Below are positions 53,902 to 62,325 of a stretch of 64,000 bases of DNA, in pieces. Source of the stretch: Streptomyces sp. TG1A-60. GTDB taxonomy: Bacteria > Actinomycetota > Actinomycetes > Streptomycetales > Streptomycetaceae. The first letter of the stretch is position 1, and each line of letters starts with the position of its first letter. Both the position numbers and the translations under genes were made by a program. Where the stretch lies: contig NZ_CP147520.1 in NCBI RefSeq assembly GCF_037201975.1, forward strand, positions 6,696,001 to 6,760,000. The letters run 5' to 3'. The notes under the pieces are model-generated. The model searched no databases. It was given only the letters and a program-made list of their open reading frames with translations, and was not told the origin of the DNA.

Positions 53902-55341
53902 TCAGTCCCGTGCCAACTCTGCCTCGGCCGCCGCCAGCGCCGCGAACTCCTCCTCCGGGGCCTTCGCCACCAGATGCCTGCGGCTGTAGAAGCCGAAGTA
54001 CGCCACCGCCACCGCGTACACCACGAGCGCGATGACCGCCGCCGTCACGTCCACCAGGAACGTCGCCACCAGCGCCGCACAGGCGAGGACGAGGGCGACC
54101 GAGGAGGTCAGCGCTCCACCGGGCGTGCGGTACGGCCGTTCCAGACCGGGCTCGCGGCGCCGCAGCACGATGTGCGACAGGGACATCAGCGCGTAGCTGA
54201 TCGTGGCGCCGAAGACGGCGACGTTCAGCATGCGGGCACCGTCACCGGTGGCCGCCGCCAGCGCGAAGCCGATGGTGCCGGGGACCAGCAGGCCCAGGTA
54301 CGGGCTCTTGCGGCGACTGGTGAGCGACAGGAAACGGGGCAGATAGCCGGCGCGGGACAGGGCGAACAACTGGCGGGAGCCCGCGTAGATGAGGGAGAAG
54401 AACGACGCCACCAGGCCCGCCAGGCCCGCGTAGTTCACGATCCGGCTCAGGACCGTGGCCTTGCCGTCCGGCTGGAGCGCCGCGACCAGTGGATTGCCGG
54501 CCTCCTGGATGGCGGCCGAGCCACGCGCTCCCGCCGCGGTGAAGAAGGTGACCACGGCCAGGACCACGAGGATGGCCATGGACCAGCGGATCGCCCGCGG
54601 CAGCGTACGGGCCGGGTCCCTGGTCTCCTCGGCGGCGAGCGGCACACCCTCCACGCCCAGGAAGAACCACATACCGAAGGGGAACGCCGCCCAGATGCCG
54701 AGCAGACCCATGGGCAGCCAGGAACTCGCGCCGAAGGCGGAGGCGTCCACCGGGATGTCGTCGAGCGACGAGGCGCTGAAGTCGGGGAGCGCGGCCAGGG
54801 CGAACACGACCAGGGCCACCACCGCCACGGCGGTGACGACGAAGCTGAAGCGCAGCGCCTCGCCCACGCCCCACAGATGGATGCCGATGAAGATCGCGAA
54901 GCAGACCAGATACACCGGCCAGCCGGACTCCAGACCGAACAGGCCCAGCGACTCGACGTAGTCACCGATGAAGATGACGATCGCGGCGGGCGCGAGCACG
55001 TACTCGATCAGGATCGCCGTGCCGGTCAGGAAGCCGCCCCACGGGCCGAGCGCCCGGCGCGCGAAGCCGTAGCCGCCACCCGCCGTGGGCAGGATGGAGG
55101 ACAGCTCGGCGAGGGCGAACACCATGCAGGCGTACATCGTGCCCATGAGGACCATGGCGATGCCCAGGCCGCCGAAGCCGCCCTCCGCCAGACCGAAGTT
55201 CCAGCCGGAGTAGTCGCCGGAGACGACGTAGGCGACGCCGAGGCCGGTCAGCAGGACCCAGCCGGCGCTGCCCCGGCGCAGCGTTCTGCGCTCCAGGTAG
55301 TCGTCCGCCGCATCGGTCGTGCCCGTGGATTTCAGGGACAT
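53902..55341 (-). CDS. APC-family amino acid/ethanolamine permease
   Basis: Membrane transporter of 479 residues with about twelve helices. Resemblance is to the ethanolamine permease branch of the APC superfamily (VAYVVSGDYSGWNFGLAEGG, GGGYGFARRALGPWGGFLTG, EYVLAPAAIVIFIGDYV, FFLGVEGVPLAAEETRDPAR). ATG 55341 has GGGGAG eight bases upstream. Cotranscribed with the C26 hydrolase downstream; the FadR-type regulator gene lies 138 bp upstream in the same direction. Ethanolamine is the likeliest substrate, given the GlnA4-like neighbour, but another amine or amino acid is possible. Confidence 0.9.
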   Translation of the reverse strand: MSLKSTGTTDAADDYLERRTLRRGSAGWVLLTGLGVAYVVSGDYSGWNFGLAEGGFGGLGIAMVLMGTMYACMVFALAELSSILPTAGGGYGFARRALGPWGGFLTGTAILIEYVLAPAAIVIFIGDYVESLGLFGLESGWPVYLVCFAIFIGIHLWGVGEALRFSFVVTAVAVVALVVFALAALPDFSASSLDDIPVDASAFGASSWLPMGLLGIWAAFPFGMWFFLGVEGVPLAAEETRDPARTLPRAIRWSMAILVVLAVVTFFTAAGARGSAAIQEAGNPLVAALQPDGKATVLSRIVNYAGLAGLVASFFSLIYAGSRQLFALSRAGYLPRFLSLTSRRKSPYLGLLVPGTIGFALAAATGDGARMLNVAVFGATISYALMSLSHIVLRRREPGLERPYRTPGGALTSSVALVLACAALVATFLVDVTAAVIALVVYAVAVAYFGFYSRRHLVAKAPEEEFAALAAAEAELARD

Positions 55342-55479
55342 GGCGCAATCTCCCCACTCAAAGGAATGGATGCATACCTTTGTGGGGTTGGTGGCCGGAA
55401 AGCAATACCCGTGCGTTAAGCGCCCGTAAATACGCACCGAACCCGCGCGCGAGATCCGCGCCCGCCCAGGGGGCCGGGC

Positions 55480-56226
55480 TCACCCCAGGAAGCCGCGCAG
55501 CAGGGCCGCCGTGCCCGCGCAGTGCTCGCGCATGATCTCCCGCGCCGCTTCGGCGTCCTCGTCGAGCACGGCCTCCACCAGGGCCGTGTGCTGCTGCTGG
55601 GAGTGCTCCAGGTTCCGCACCAGCAGCGGGATGCAGTCGAGCAGGTCGTTGACCCGCGCCCGTACGGCCGCGTACTGGGCGGCGAGCGACGGGGAGCCGG
55701 ACAGCTCGGCGACGGTGAGGTGCAGCAGGGTGTCCAGCCGGCGGTACTCCGTGAGCGGCGCGTTGTGCGTCCGGGCCAGGGCCGCACGCAGCCGGTCGGC
55801 CTGCTCGTCGGTCAGGCCGTGCGCCGCGCACAGACCGGCCGCGCCCACCTCCAGCACCTCACGGAAGCGCAGCGTGTCCTCGACGTCGATGTCCTCCAGG
55901 CGGCGGCGCAGCTCCTCCTCGCCGAAGGTCTCGGTGCGCGGCAGCACGAACGTTCCGCCGTACCGCCCCCGCCGCGCCTCGACCAGACCCTGGTCCTGCA
56001 GGACCTTCAGCACCTCGCGCAGCGTCACCCGGCTGATCCCCAGCCGCTCGGCCAGCTCCCGCTCGGCCGGCAGCCGCTCGCCGCCGGGCACCAGACCGAG
56101 CCGTACGACCTGCAGGATCTGCTCCAGGGCCTCCTCGAAGCCGTTGCCCGCCCGCACCGGCCGCAGCACGGAGGCCAGCCGGTCGTCGGCCCAGGGAGCC
56201 CGCTGCTCCGCGCCTGTCCGCGACAT
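55480..56226 (-). CDS. GntR/FadR-family regulator
   Basis: 248 residues: N-terminal winged HTH (QVVRLGLVPGGERLPAEREL, AERLGISRVTLREVLKVLQD, GRYGGTFVLP) and an all-helical FCD effector domain (LRFREVLEVGAAGLCAAHGL, HLTVAELSGSPSLAAQYAAV). ATG 56226 is preceded by a purine-rich GGGAAGGGGGAA. It diverges from the glutamine synthetase-like gene, and a TTACCGGTAA palindrome lies between them, so it probably represses the ligase, permease and hydrolase until the substrate is present. Confidence 0.92.
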   Translation of the reverse strand: MSRTGAEQRAPWADDRLASVLRPVRAGNGFEEALEQILQVVRLGLVPGGERLPAERELAERLGISRVTLREVLKVLQDQGLVEARRGRYGGTFVLPRTETFGEEELRRRLEDIDVEDTLRFREVLEVGAAGLCAAHGLTDEQADRLRAALARTHNAPLTEYRRLDTLLHLTVAELSGSPSLAAQYAAVRARVNDLLDCIPLLVRNLEHSQQQHTALVEAVLDEDAEAAREIMREHCAGTAALLRGFLG

Positions 56227-56254
56227 GTGGTCGTTCCCCCTTCCCAACTAATGG

Positions 56255-56264
56255 TTACCGGTAA
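56255..56264. promoter_or_regulatory. Putative GntR-type operator
   Basis: The perfect 10-bp palindrome TTACCGGTAA, extended imperfectly as GGTTACCGGTAATACC, lies between the divergent regulator and glutamine synthetase-like genes, 28 bp from the regulator start. Confidence 0.6.
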
Positions 56265-56311
56265 TACCTTATGGCTCCCGGATGGCCGAGAAGCCCCTAG
56301 GAGGCTTTCCC

Positions 56312-57670
56312 GTGGCAGACCGCACACCCCCGCTCGCCGTCGAGGAGCTGCACGCCCTCGTCGCGGGCGGTGAGATCGACACTGTCGTCCTGGCCTTCCC
56401 CGACATGCAAGGGCGTCTCCAGGGCAAGCGGTTCGCCGCGCGTTTCTTCCTCGACGAGGTGCTTGCCCACGGCACCGAGGGCTGCAACTACCTGCTCGCC
56501 GTCGACACCGAGATGAACACCGTCGACGGCTACGCGATGTCCTCCTGGGAGCGCGGCTACGGCGACTTCGCCATGCGGCCGGATTTGAGCACTCTGCGCC
56601 GGGTGCCGTGGAACGCGGGCACGGCGATGCTCATCGCCGACCTGGCCTGGAACGACGGCTCACCGGTCGTCGCCGCGCCCCGCCAGATCCTCCGCCGCCA
56701 GCTGGAGCGCCTCGCCGAACGGGGCTACACGGCCAACGTCGGCACCGAACTCGAGTTCATCGTCTTCAAGGACACCTACGAGCAGGCCTGGGACGCGGGC
56801 TACCAGGGCCTCACCCCGGCCAACCAGTACAACATCGACTACTCGGTCCTCGGGACGGGCCGCATCGAGCCCCTGCTCCGGCGGATCCGCAACGACATGA
56901 CGGCGGCCGGCCTGACCGTCGAGTCCGCCAAGGGCGAGTGCAACCCCGGGCAGCACGAGATCGTCTTCAAGTACGACGAGGCGCTGGTCACCTGCGACCA
57001 GCACGCCGTCTACAAGACCGGCGCCAAGGAGATCGCCGCCCAGGAGGGCGTCTCGCTCACCTTCATGGCCAAGTACAACGAGCGCGAGGGCAACTCCTGC
57101 CACATCCACCTCTCGCTCGCGGACGCCGACGGCGACAACGCCATGGCCGACGGCCACGACATGTCGCCGGTCATGCGGCACTTCCTCGCCGGACAGCTCG
57201 CCGCGCTCCGCGACTTCTCGCTGCTGTACGCGCCCAACATCAACTCGTACAAGCGGTTCCAGCCGGGCTCCTTCGCGCCGACCGCCGTCGCCTGGGGCCA
57301 CGACAACCGCACGTGCGCGCTCAGGGTCGTCGGCCACGGCCGCTCCCTGCGCTTCGAGAACCGGCTCCCCGGCGGTGACGTCAACCCGCACCTCGCCGTC
57401 GCCGGGCTCGTCGCGGCCGGGCTGTACGGCGTCGAGCACGAGCTGGAGCTGCCGGAGGCGTGCGAGGGCAACGCGTACACCACTGACTACGCCCAGGTGC
57501 CGACCACCCTGCGCGAGGCCGCCGAGCTGTGGGAGAACAGCCCGATCGCCAAGGCCGCCTTCGGCGACGAGGTCGTCGCGCACTACCGCAACATGGCCCG
57601 TGTCGAGCTCGCCGCCTTCGACGCCGCCGTGACCGACTGGGAGCTGCGCCGTTCCTTCGAACGTCTGTGA
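56312..57670 (+). CDS. glnA4: Glutamine synthetase-like gamma-glutamyl ligase (GlnA4 type)
   Basis: ATP-dependent ligase that, in its S. coelicolor counterpart, joins glutamate to ethanolamine. It is 452 residues with GS signatures: SSWERGYGDFAMRPDLSTL, the metal ligands NVGTELEFIVF, NPGQHEIVFKYDEAL, the EREGNSCHIHLSL His loop, and CALRVVGHGRSLRFENRLPG (in two parts) with the catalytic Glu/Arg. GTG 56312 is chosen for its AGGAGG seven bases upstream; ATG 56282 has none. Followed at 45 bp by aldehyde dehydrogenase and SDR genes, matching a gamma-glutamylation route rather than ammonia assimilation. Confidence 0.85.
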   Translation: MADRTPPLAVEELHALVAGGEIDTVVLAFPDMQGRLQGKRFAARFFLDEVLAHGTEGCNYLLAVDTEMNTVDGYAMSSWERGYGDFAMRPDLSTLRRVPWNAGTAMLIADLAWNDGSPVVAAPRQILRRQLERLAERGYTANVGTELEFIVFKDTYEQAWDAGYQGLTPANQYNIDYSVLGTGRIEPLLRRIRNDMTAAGLTVESAKGECNPGQHEIVFKYDEALVTCDQHAVYKTGAKEIAAQEGVSLTFMAKYNEREGNSCHIHLSLADADGDNAMADGHDMSPVMRHFLAGQLAALRDFSLLYAPNINSYKRFQPGSFAPTAVAWGHDNRTCALRVVGHGRSLRFENRLPGGDVNPHLAVAGLVAAGLYGVEHELELPEACEGNAYTTDYAQVPTTLREAAELWENSPIAKAAFGDEVVAHYRNMARVELAAFDAAVTDWELRRSFERL

Positions 57671-57715
57671 TGCACCGAGCACGTCGGTGATTCACCCGCT
57701 GTGAGAGGTCCTGTC

Positions 57716-59110
57716 TTGTCCGAGCAGTCCCAGCAGTACGAGCAGCAGCTCCAGGTACTGAACCCCGCCACCGAGGAGGTCGTCGCCACCGTCCCGGCCG
57801 CCACCGCGGCGGACGTCGACGCGGCCGTCGTCCGGGCGGCGAAGTCCCAGCGGCGGTGGGCCGCCACGGCCCCCGCCGACCGGGCCCGGCTGCTGCGCCG
57901 CTTCGCCGTGACCGTGGACGAGCACATCGAGGAGCTGGCCCTCCTGGAGGTCCGCGAGGCCGGGCACACCATCGGCAACGCCCGCTGGGAGGCCGGCAAC
58001 GTCCGGGACCTGCTCGACTACGCGGCGGGCGGCGTGGAGCGGCTCACCGGACACCAGATCCCGGTGGCCGGCGGCCTCAACGTCACCCTCCTCGAACCCC
58101 TCGGCGTCGTGGGCGTGATCGCTCCCTGGAACTTCCCCATGCCCATCGCCGCATGGGGTGTCGCCCCCGCGCTCGCGGCCGGCAACGCGGTGATCCTCAA
58201 GCCCGCCGAGGCCACCCCGCTCACCGCCCTCCGCCTCGCGGACCTGGCCCGCGAGGCGGGGCTGCCGGAGGGCCTGTTCCAGGTGCTGCCCGGCCACGGC
58301 CCCGTCGCCGGCGACGCCCTCGTCGAGCACCCCGGCGTTGCGAAGATCGTCTTCACCGGGTCGACGGCCGTGGGCAAACAGGTGCTGGCGAAGGGCTCGG
58401 CGCTGCTCAAGCGCGTCACCCTCGAACTCGGGGGCAAGAGCCCCAACATCGTCTTCGCCGACTCCGACCTGGAGGCCGCCGCGGCAGCCGCCCCCATGTC
58501 CTTCCTCGACAACTCCGGCCAGGACTGCTGCGCTCGCACCCGCATCCTCGTCCAGCGCTCCGCCTACGACCGCTTCCTCGATCTCCTCGCCCCCGGCATC
58601 GAGTCCGTCCGCGTCGGCGACCCGGCCGACGAGGCCACCCAGATGGGCCCGCTGATCTCCAAGGTCCAGCTCGACCGCGTCCGTTCGTACGTCGACGATG
58701 ACGCCCCCGGCATCCGCGGCAAGGCCCCCGAGGGCCCCGGCTTCTGGTTCCCGCCTACCGTCCTCACCGGCGTCGAGCCCCACGCGCGCGTGGCCGCCGA
58801 GGAGGTCTTCGGCCCGGTCGCCGTCGTTTTCCCCTTCGACGACGAGGCCGACGCGATCCGGCTCGCCAACGACACGCCCTACGGCCTCTCCGGCTCCATC
58901 TGGACGAGGGACGTCGGCCGCGCGCTGCGCGTCTCCCAGGCCGTCCGCGCGGGCAACCTGTCCGTCAACTCCCACGCCAGCGTCCGCTACTGGACTCCCT
59001 TCGGCGGCTTCAAGCAGTCCGGCATCGGCCGCGAGCTGGGCCCGGACGCCCTGACCGCCTTCACCGAAACCAAGAACGTCTTCATCAGCACGGAAGGCCC
59101 CGCACAGTGA
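57716..59110 (+). CDS. NAD(P)-dependent aldehyde dehydrogenase
   Basis: Oxidises an aldehyde to the acid, 464 residues. Conserved elements: GVIAPWNFPMPIAAWGVAPA, KPAEATPLTALRLADL, FTGSTAVGKQVLAKG, the base Glu in TLELGGKSPNIVF, nucleophile Cys271 in NSGQDCCARTRI, and EEVFGPVAVVFPF. TTG 57716 is preferred since AGAGG lies seven bases upstream; GTG 57701 would add five residues without an RBS. Coupled to the SDR gene by a GTGA overlap. Proposed to convert gamma-glutamyl-acetaldehyde, from oxidised gamma-glutamylethanolamide, to gamma-glutamylglycine; the substrate is inferred from context. Confidence 0.9.
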   Translation: MSEQSQQYEQQLQVLNPATEEVVATVPAATAADVDAAVVRAAKSQRRWAATAPADRARLLRRFAVTVDEHIEELALLEVREAGHTIGNARWEAGNVRDLLDYAAGGVERLTGHQIPVAGGLNVTLLEPLGVVGVIAPWNFPMPIAAWGVAPALAAGNAVILKPAEATPLTALRLADLAREAGLPEGLFQVLPGHGPVAGDALVEHPGVAKIVFTGSTAVGKQVLAKGSALLKRVTLELGGKSPNIVFADSDLEAAAAAAPMSFLDNSGQDCCARTRILVQRSAYDRFLDLLAPGIESVRVGDPADEATQMGPLISKVQLDRVRSYVDDDAPGIRGKAPEGPGFWFPPTVLTGVEPHARVAAEEVFGPVAVVFPFDDEADAIRLANDTPYGLSGSIWTRDVGRALRVSQAVRAGNLSVNSHASVRYWTPFGGFKQSGIGRELGPDALTAFTETKNVFISTEGPAQ

Positions 59111-59898
59111 CCTCAGAGATCTCGGAAAGCATCTGCCGCCGACTGGTCGGCCGGACCGCCGTCATCACCGGCGCCGGCAGCGGCATCGGTCTCGCCGCCG
59201 CGCGCCGGCTCGCCTCCGAGGGTGCCCACGTCGTCTGCGGCGACGTGGACGAGACGCGCGGCAAGGCGGTCGCCGAGGAGCTCGACGGGATCTTCGTGAA
59301 GGTCGACGTCACCGACGCCGAGCAGGTCGAGGCGCTCTTCAAGACCGCGTACGACACCTACGGCAGCGTCGACATCGCCTTCAACAACGCGGGCATCTCG
59401 CCGCCCGACGACGACTCCATCCTGGAGACCGGCCTGGAGGCCTGGAAGCGTGTCCAGGAGGTCAACCTCACCTCCGTGTACCTGTGCTGCAAGGCCGCGA
59501 TCCCCTACATGCGGCAACAGGGCAAGGGCTCGATCATCAACACCGCGTCCTTCGTGGCCCGTATGGGCGCGGCGACCTCCCAGATCTCCTACACGGCCTC
59601 CAAGGGCGGTGTGCTCGCGATGTCGCGCGAGCTGGGCGTGCAGTTCGCGCGTGACGGCATCCGCGTCAACGCGCTCTGCCCGGGGCCGGTCAACACCCCG
59701 CTCCTCCAGGAACTGTTCGCCAAGGACCCGGAGCGGGCCGCGCGCCGGCTCGTCCACATCCCGGTCGGACGGTTCGCGGAGGCCACCGAGATCGCGGCGG
59801 CGGTGGCGTTTCTCGCCAGCGACGACTCGTCCTTCGTGAACGCCACCGACTTCCTGGTCGACGGCGGTATTTCGGGCGCGTACGTCACCCCGCTCTAG
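59107..59898 (+). CDS. Short-chain dehydrogenase/reductase
   Basis: NAD(P)-dependent oxidoreductase of the classical SDR family, 263 residues. Cofactor loop AVITGAGSGIGLAAARRL, the VVCGDVDETRG Asp that suggests NAD preference, structural NNAGISPP, catalytic Ser in NTASFVARMG and the YTASKGG Tyr/Lys pair are present; the C-terminus has FLVDGGISGAY. GTG 59107 overlaps the ALDH stop by four bases, so they are coupled. It may oxidise the alcohol of gamma-glutamylethanolamide to the aldehyde used by the ALDH (inference). Confidence 0.92.
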   Translation: MTSEISESICRRLVGRTAVITGAGSGIGLAAARRLASEGAHVVCGDVDETRGKAVAEELDGIFVKVDVTDAEQVEALFKTAYDTYGSVDIAFNNAGISPPDDDSILETGLEAWKRVQEVNLTSVYLCCKAAIPYMRQQGKGSIINTASFVARMGAATSQISYTASKGGVLAMSRELGVQFARDGIRVNALCPGPVNTPLLQELFAKDPERAARRLVHIPVGRFAEATEIAAAVAFLASDDSSFVNATDFLVDGGISGAYVTPL

Positions 59899-59930
59899 GA
59901 CATGGAGAACACCGGCACAGATGGTGTGAT

Positions 59931-59936
59931 TAGAGT
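59931..59936 (+). promoter_or_regulatory. Possible -10 of the DUF2510 protein gene
   Basis: TAGAGT ends six bases before ATG 59943. Leaderless spacing, although GGG upstream of the ATG could serve as a weak RBS. Confidence 0.35.
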
Positions 59937-59942
59937 GCCGGG

Positions 59943-60866
59943 ATGAGCAGTTCGCCGCCGCCCGGCTGGTACCGCGACCCGTCCTACCCGCTCACCGAAC
60001 GCTGGTGGGACGGGACCGCGTGGACCGATCACCGGCGCCAGCCGGAGCAGCCGCTACCGCCGGTGGCGCAGCCCCAGCCGCCCGCGGGCGGGAGACCCGG
60101 GCGCACCAAGGCCGTCGCGCTGGCCGTCGCCGGGGCCGTCCTGGTCGCCGGGGCGGTCACGGGCGGCGTCCTCCTGCTCGGCGAGGGCGGCGACAAAGGC
60201 CGGAAGACGCGGGCGGCGACGACGTCCCCGACCTCCGACAGCGACGGCGGCGACAGCCCGTCCCCCACAAAGTCCGCCACCGCCTCCCCCAGCGGCGACC
60301 CGACCGTCGTCGTGGACGACCTCAACGGCATCACCTTCCCGATCCTCGACGGCTGGATCGAGGGCGACGGATCCTACGAGGACGACGCCGTCCTGGTCAC
60401 GGACGGCACGAACGACTGTCCCGGCGACGGCGGCGTGTGCCGCAGCGGAATCGTCGTCTCCCGGACCGTCACGGGCAGCGACGAGACCTCCCCGAAGGTC
60501 CTCGCCGAGAACGACATCGAGGACGCGGCGAACGACGCCTACGACCGCGACGTGCTGGACCGGCAGCCGTACAACGGCGTCACCGGCCACGAGGTCGTCG
60601 GCTCCGGCTCGGTCGCCGTCGCGGGCCGCGCCGGGTACTACGTGCGCTGGCGGGTGACGACCGGCGCCGGACCCGGCGGTTACGTCCAGTCCCTGGTCTT
60701 CCCGTCCAGCAGCGGCTCCGAGGCCCTGGTCCTCGTCCGGTTCGCCCTCGACGCGGGCGACGAGGGCCCGCCCATCGGCGACATCGACGAGATCGTCAAG
60801 GGCGTCCGGCCGGTGGGCGGCGCCGACACGGGCGGGGGAGTGGGCAGCGGTCTCGGGCCGTCGTGA
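59943..60866 (+). CDS. Membrane-anchored protein with N-terminal DUF2510 domain
   Basis: 307 residues. DUF2510 motif at the N-terminus (PPGWYRDPSYPLTERWWDGT, AWTDHR), then a Pro-rich linker, one membrane helix (about 56-78, AVALAVAGAVLVAGAVTGGV), a Ser/Thr-rich stretch and an extracytoplasmic domain of ~180 residues (ITFPILDGWIEGDGSYEDDA, ending GPPIGDIDEIVKGV). Two cysteines in NDCPGDGGVCRSG may pair. Function unknown; convergent with the next gene at 19 bp. Confidence 0.88.
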   Translation: MSSSPPPGWYRDPSYPLTERWWDGTAWTDHRRQPEQPLPPVAQPQPPAGGRPGRTKAVALAVAGAVLVAGAVTGGVLLLGEGGDKGRKTRAATTSPTSDSDGGDSPSPTKSATASPSGDPTVVVDDLNGITFPILDGWIEGDGSYEDDAVLVTDGTNDCPGDGGVCRSGIVVSRTVTGSDETSPKVLAENDIEDAANDAYDRDVLDRQPYNGVTGHEVVGSGSVAVAGRAGYYVRWRVTTGAGPGGYVQSLVFPSSSGSEALVLVRFALDAGDEGPPIGDIDEIVKGVRPVGGADTGGGVGSGLGPS

Positions 60867-60885
60867 GCCCGGGAGGGCGCCCGAG

Positions 60886-62088
60886 TCACAGGAACGTGTG
60901 GCCCTCGCCGCGGTACGTCGGCACGGTCGCCGTCACCTCGTCGCCCTCCACCAGGTGCAGCACGTCGAACCGCTCGCACAGCTCACCGGCCTTGGCGTGC
61001 CGGAACCACACCTTGTCGCCGAGCAGCAGGTCGTCCGCGGGCGCGCCGAGCAGCGGGGTCTGCACCTCGCCGGGGCCCTCCTGCGGGTCGTACTTCAGCC
61101 CTTCGGGCAGATACGGCACGGGCAGCCGGTCGGGGCCGGGCGCGCCGGAGGCCGGGTAACCGCCGCCCAGGACCGTGACGACCCCGACCCCCGGACGCCG
61201 CACGACGGGCATGGCGAACAGCGCGGCCGGACGCCCGCTGAACGAGGTGTAGTTGTCGAACAGCCGAGGCACGTAGAGACCCGACCCGGCACCGATCTCG
61301 GTGACCGCGTCCTCCGCCGCCGTGTGCTGCACACTGCCCGTGCCGCCGCCGTTGACGAACTCCAGGTCCGGTGCCACGTGCCGTACCGCGCGCACGACCT
61401 CGGCCCGCCGCGCGGCCAGTTCCTTCTTCGCGCTGGCCTGCATCAGCCGCACGGCACGCGAACGCACGGGCCGCCCGGCCACCGAGTCGCCCACACCGGC
61501 GATGTGGCCCTCGTACGCCATGACCCCGACCAGTTTGAATCCCGGGCGCTCGGCGACGGACCGGGCCATGTCGGCGATCTGGGTGGGTGAGTGCAGCGGG
61601 GAACGCCGGGCGCCGACGCGCACGCGCCCGCCGAGGAGCTTCAGCGAGGTGTCCAACTCCAGGCAGACGCGCACCACTTCGGTGCCGCCCCGCCGGGAGT
61701 TGTCGATCAGCTGGAGCTGGGCGGGGTCGTCGACCATGACGGTCACGGCGCCGGCGAGCTTGGGGTCGCCCGCCAGTTCGGCGAAGGCCTCGTGGTCGGC
61801 CGACGGGTACGCGAGAAGGATGTCCTCGAACCCGGAACGCACCAGCCACAGGGACTCGGCGAGGGTGAACGACATGATGCCCCGGAAGCCCTCACGGGCC
61901 AGGGCCCTCTCCAGCAGAGCCCGGCAGCGAACGGACTTGCTCGCGACGCGGATCGGCTTGCCGCCGGCCCTGCGGAGGAGGTCGTCGGCGTTCGCGTCGA
62001 AGGCGTCGAGGTCGACGATCGCGAGAGGTGCGTCGAGGTGAGCTGTGGCCCGGTCGTACCGGGCCCGGTCGGCGGCGCGCGCAGTCAT
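60886..62088 (-). CDS. PLP-dependent amino acid deaminase/aldolase (D-threonine aldolase-like)
   Basis: 400 residues of the alanine-racemase-like PLP fold, most like D-threonine aldolase/D-serine dehydratase relatives. PLP Lys51 lies in KPIRVASKSVRC; further landmarks are IVDLDAFDANADDLLRRAGG, KLVGVMAYEGHIAGVGD, VNGGGTGSV and the C-terminal metal/substrate region VWFRHAKAGELCERFD with VEGDEVTATVPTYRG. ATG 62088 has an AGG some nine bases upstream. Whether it deaminates or cleaves a D-amino acid is not decided by the sequence. Isolated gene. Confidence 0.85.
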   Translation of the reverse strand: MTARAADRARYDRATAHLDAPLAIVDLDAFDANADDLLRRAGGKPIRVASKSVRCRALLERALAREGFRGIMSFTLAESLWLVRSGFEDILLAYPSADHEAFAELAGDPKLAGAVTVMVDDPAQLQLIDNSRRGGTEVVRVCLELDTSLKLLGGRVRVGARRSPLHSPTQIADMARSVAERPGFKLVGVMAYEGHIAGVGDSVAGRPVRSRAVRLMQASAKKELAARRAEVVRAVRHVAPDLEFVNGGGTGSVQHTAAEDAVTEIGAGSGLYVPRLFDNYTSFSGRPAALFAMPVVRRPGVGVVTVLGGGYPASGAPGPDRLPVPYLPEGLKYDPQEGPGEVQTPLLGAPADDLLLGDKVWFRHAKAGELCERFDVLHLVEGDEVTATVPTYRGEGHTFL

Positions 62089-62186
62089 GAACGAAGCCTG
62101 CCAGACATGATTACCGCAGGGTAGGGGGACGTTCCGGGCAGAAGCCACGGTCCCTCGGACTGGTTCCCGTTCGCCCCGGGCCAACC

Positions 62187-62205
62187 CGTAGAGTTGCGCG
62201 CACGC
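62187..62205 (+). promoter_or_regulatory. Promoter-like 19-mer shared with the FKBP gene leader
   Basis: CGTAGAGTTGCGCGCACGC is identical to 30193-30211, including the -10-like TAGAGT, and lies about 120 bp upstream of the last gene's start. Confidence 0.45.
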
Positions 62206-62325
62206 AGGGGCGACCTCGACGGGGATGCCGATCCGCTGCCACGGGTATGGCTTGCCCGTGGCGTCGGCCGACCGTCGGCGGGGCGAAACCCACGACGGCT
62301 CCGGGTACGAGGAAACGGGGGGAGC

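Noticed and set aside
53875..55419. A 514-residue forward frame opposite the APC permease
   Set aside because: Gln/His/Arg-rich antisense shadow of a twelve-helix transporter.
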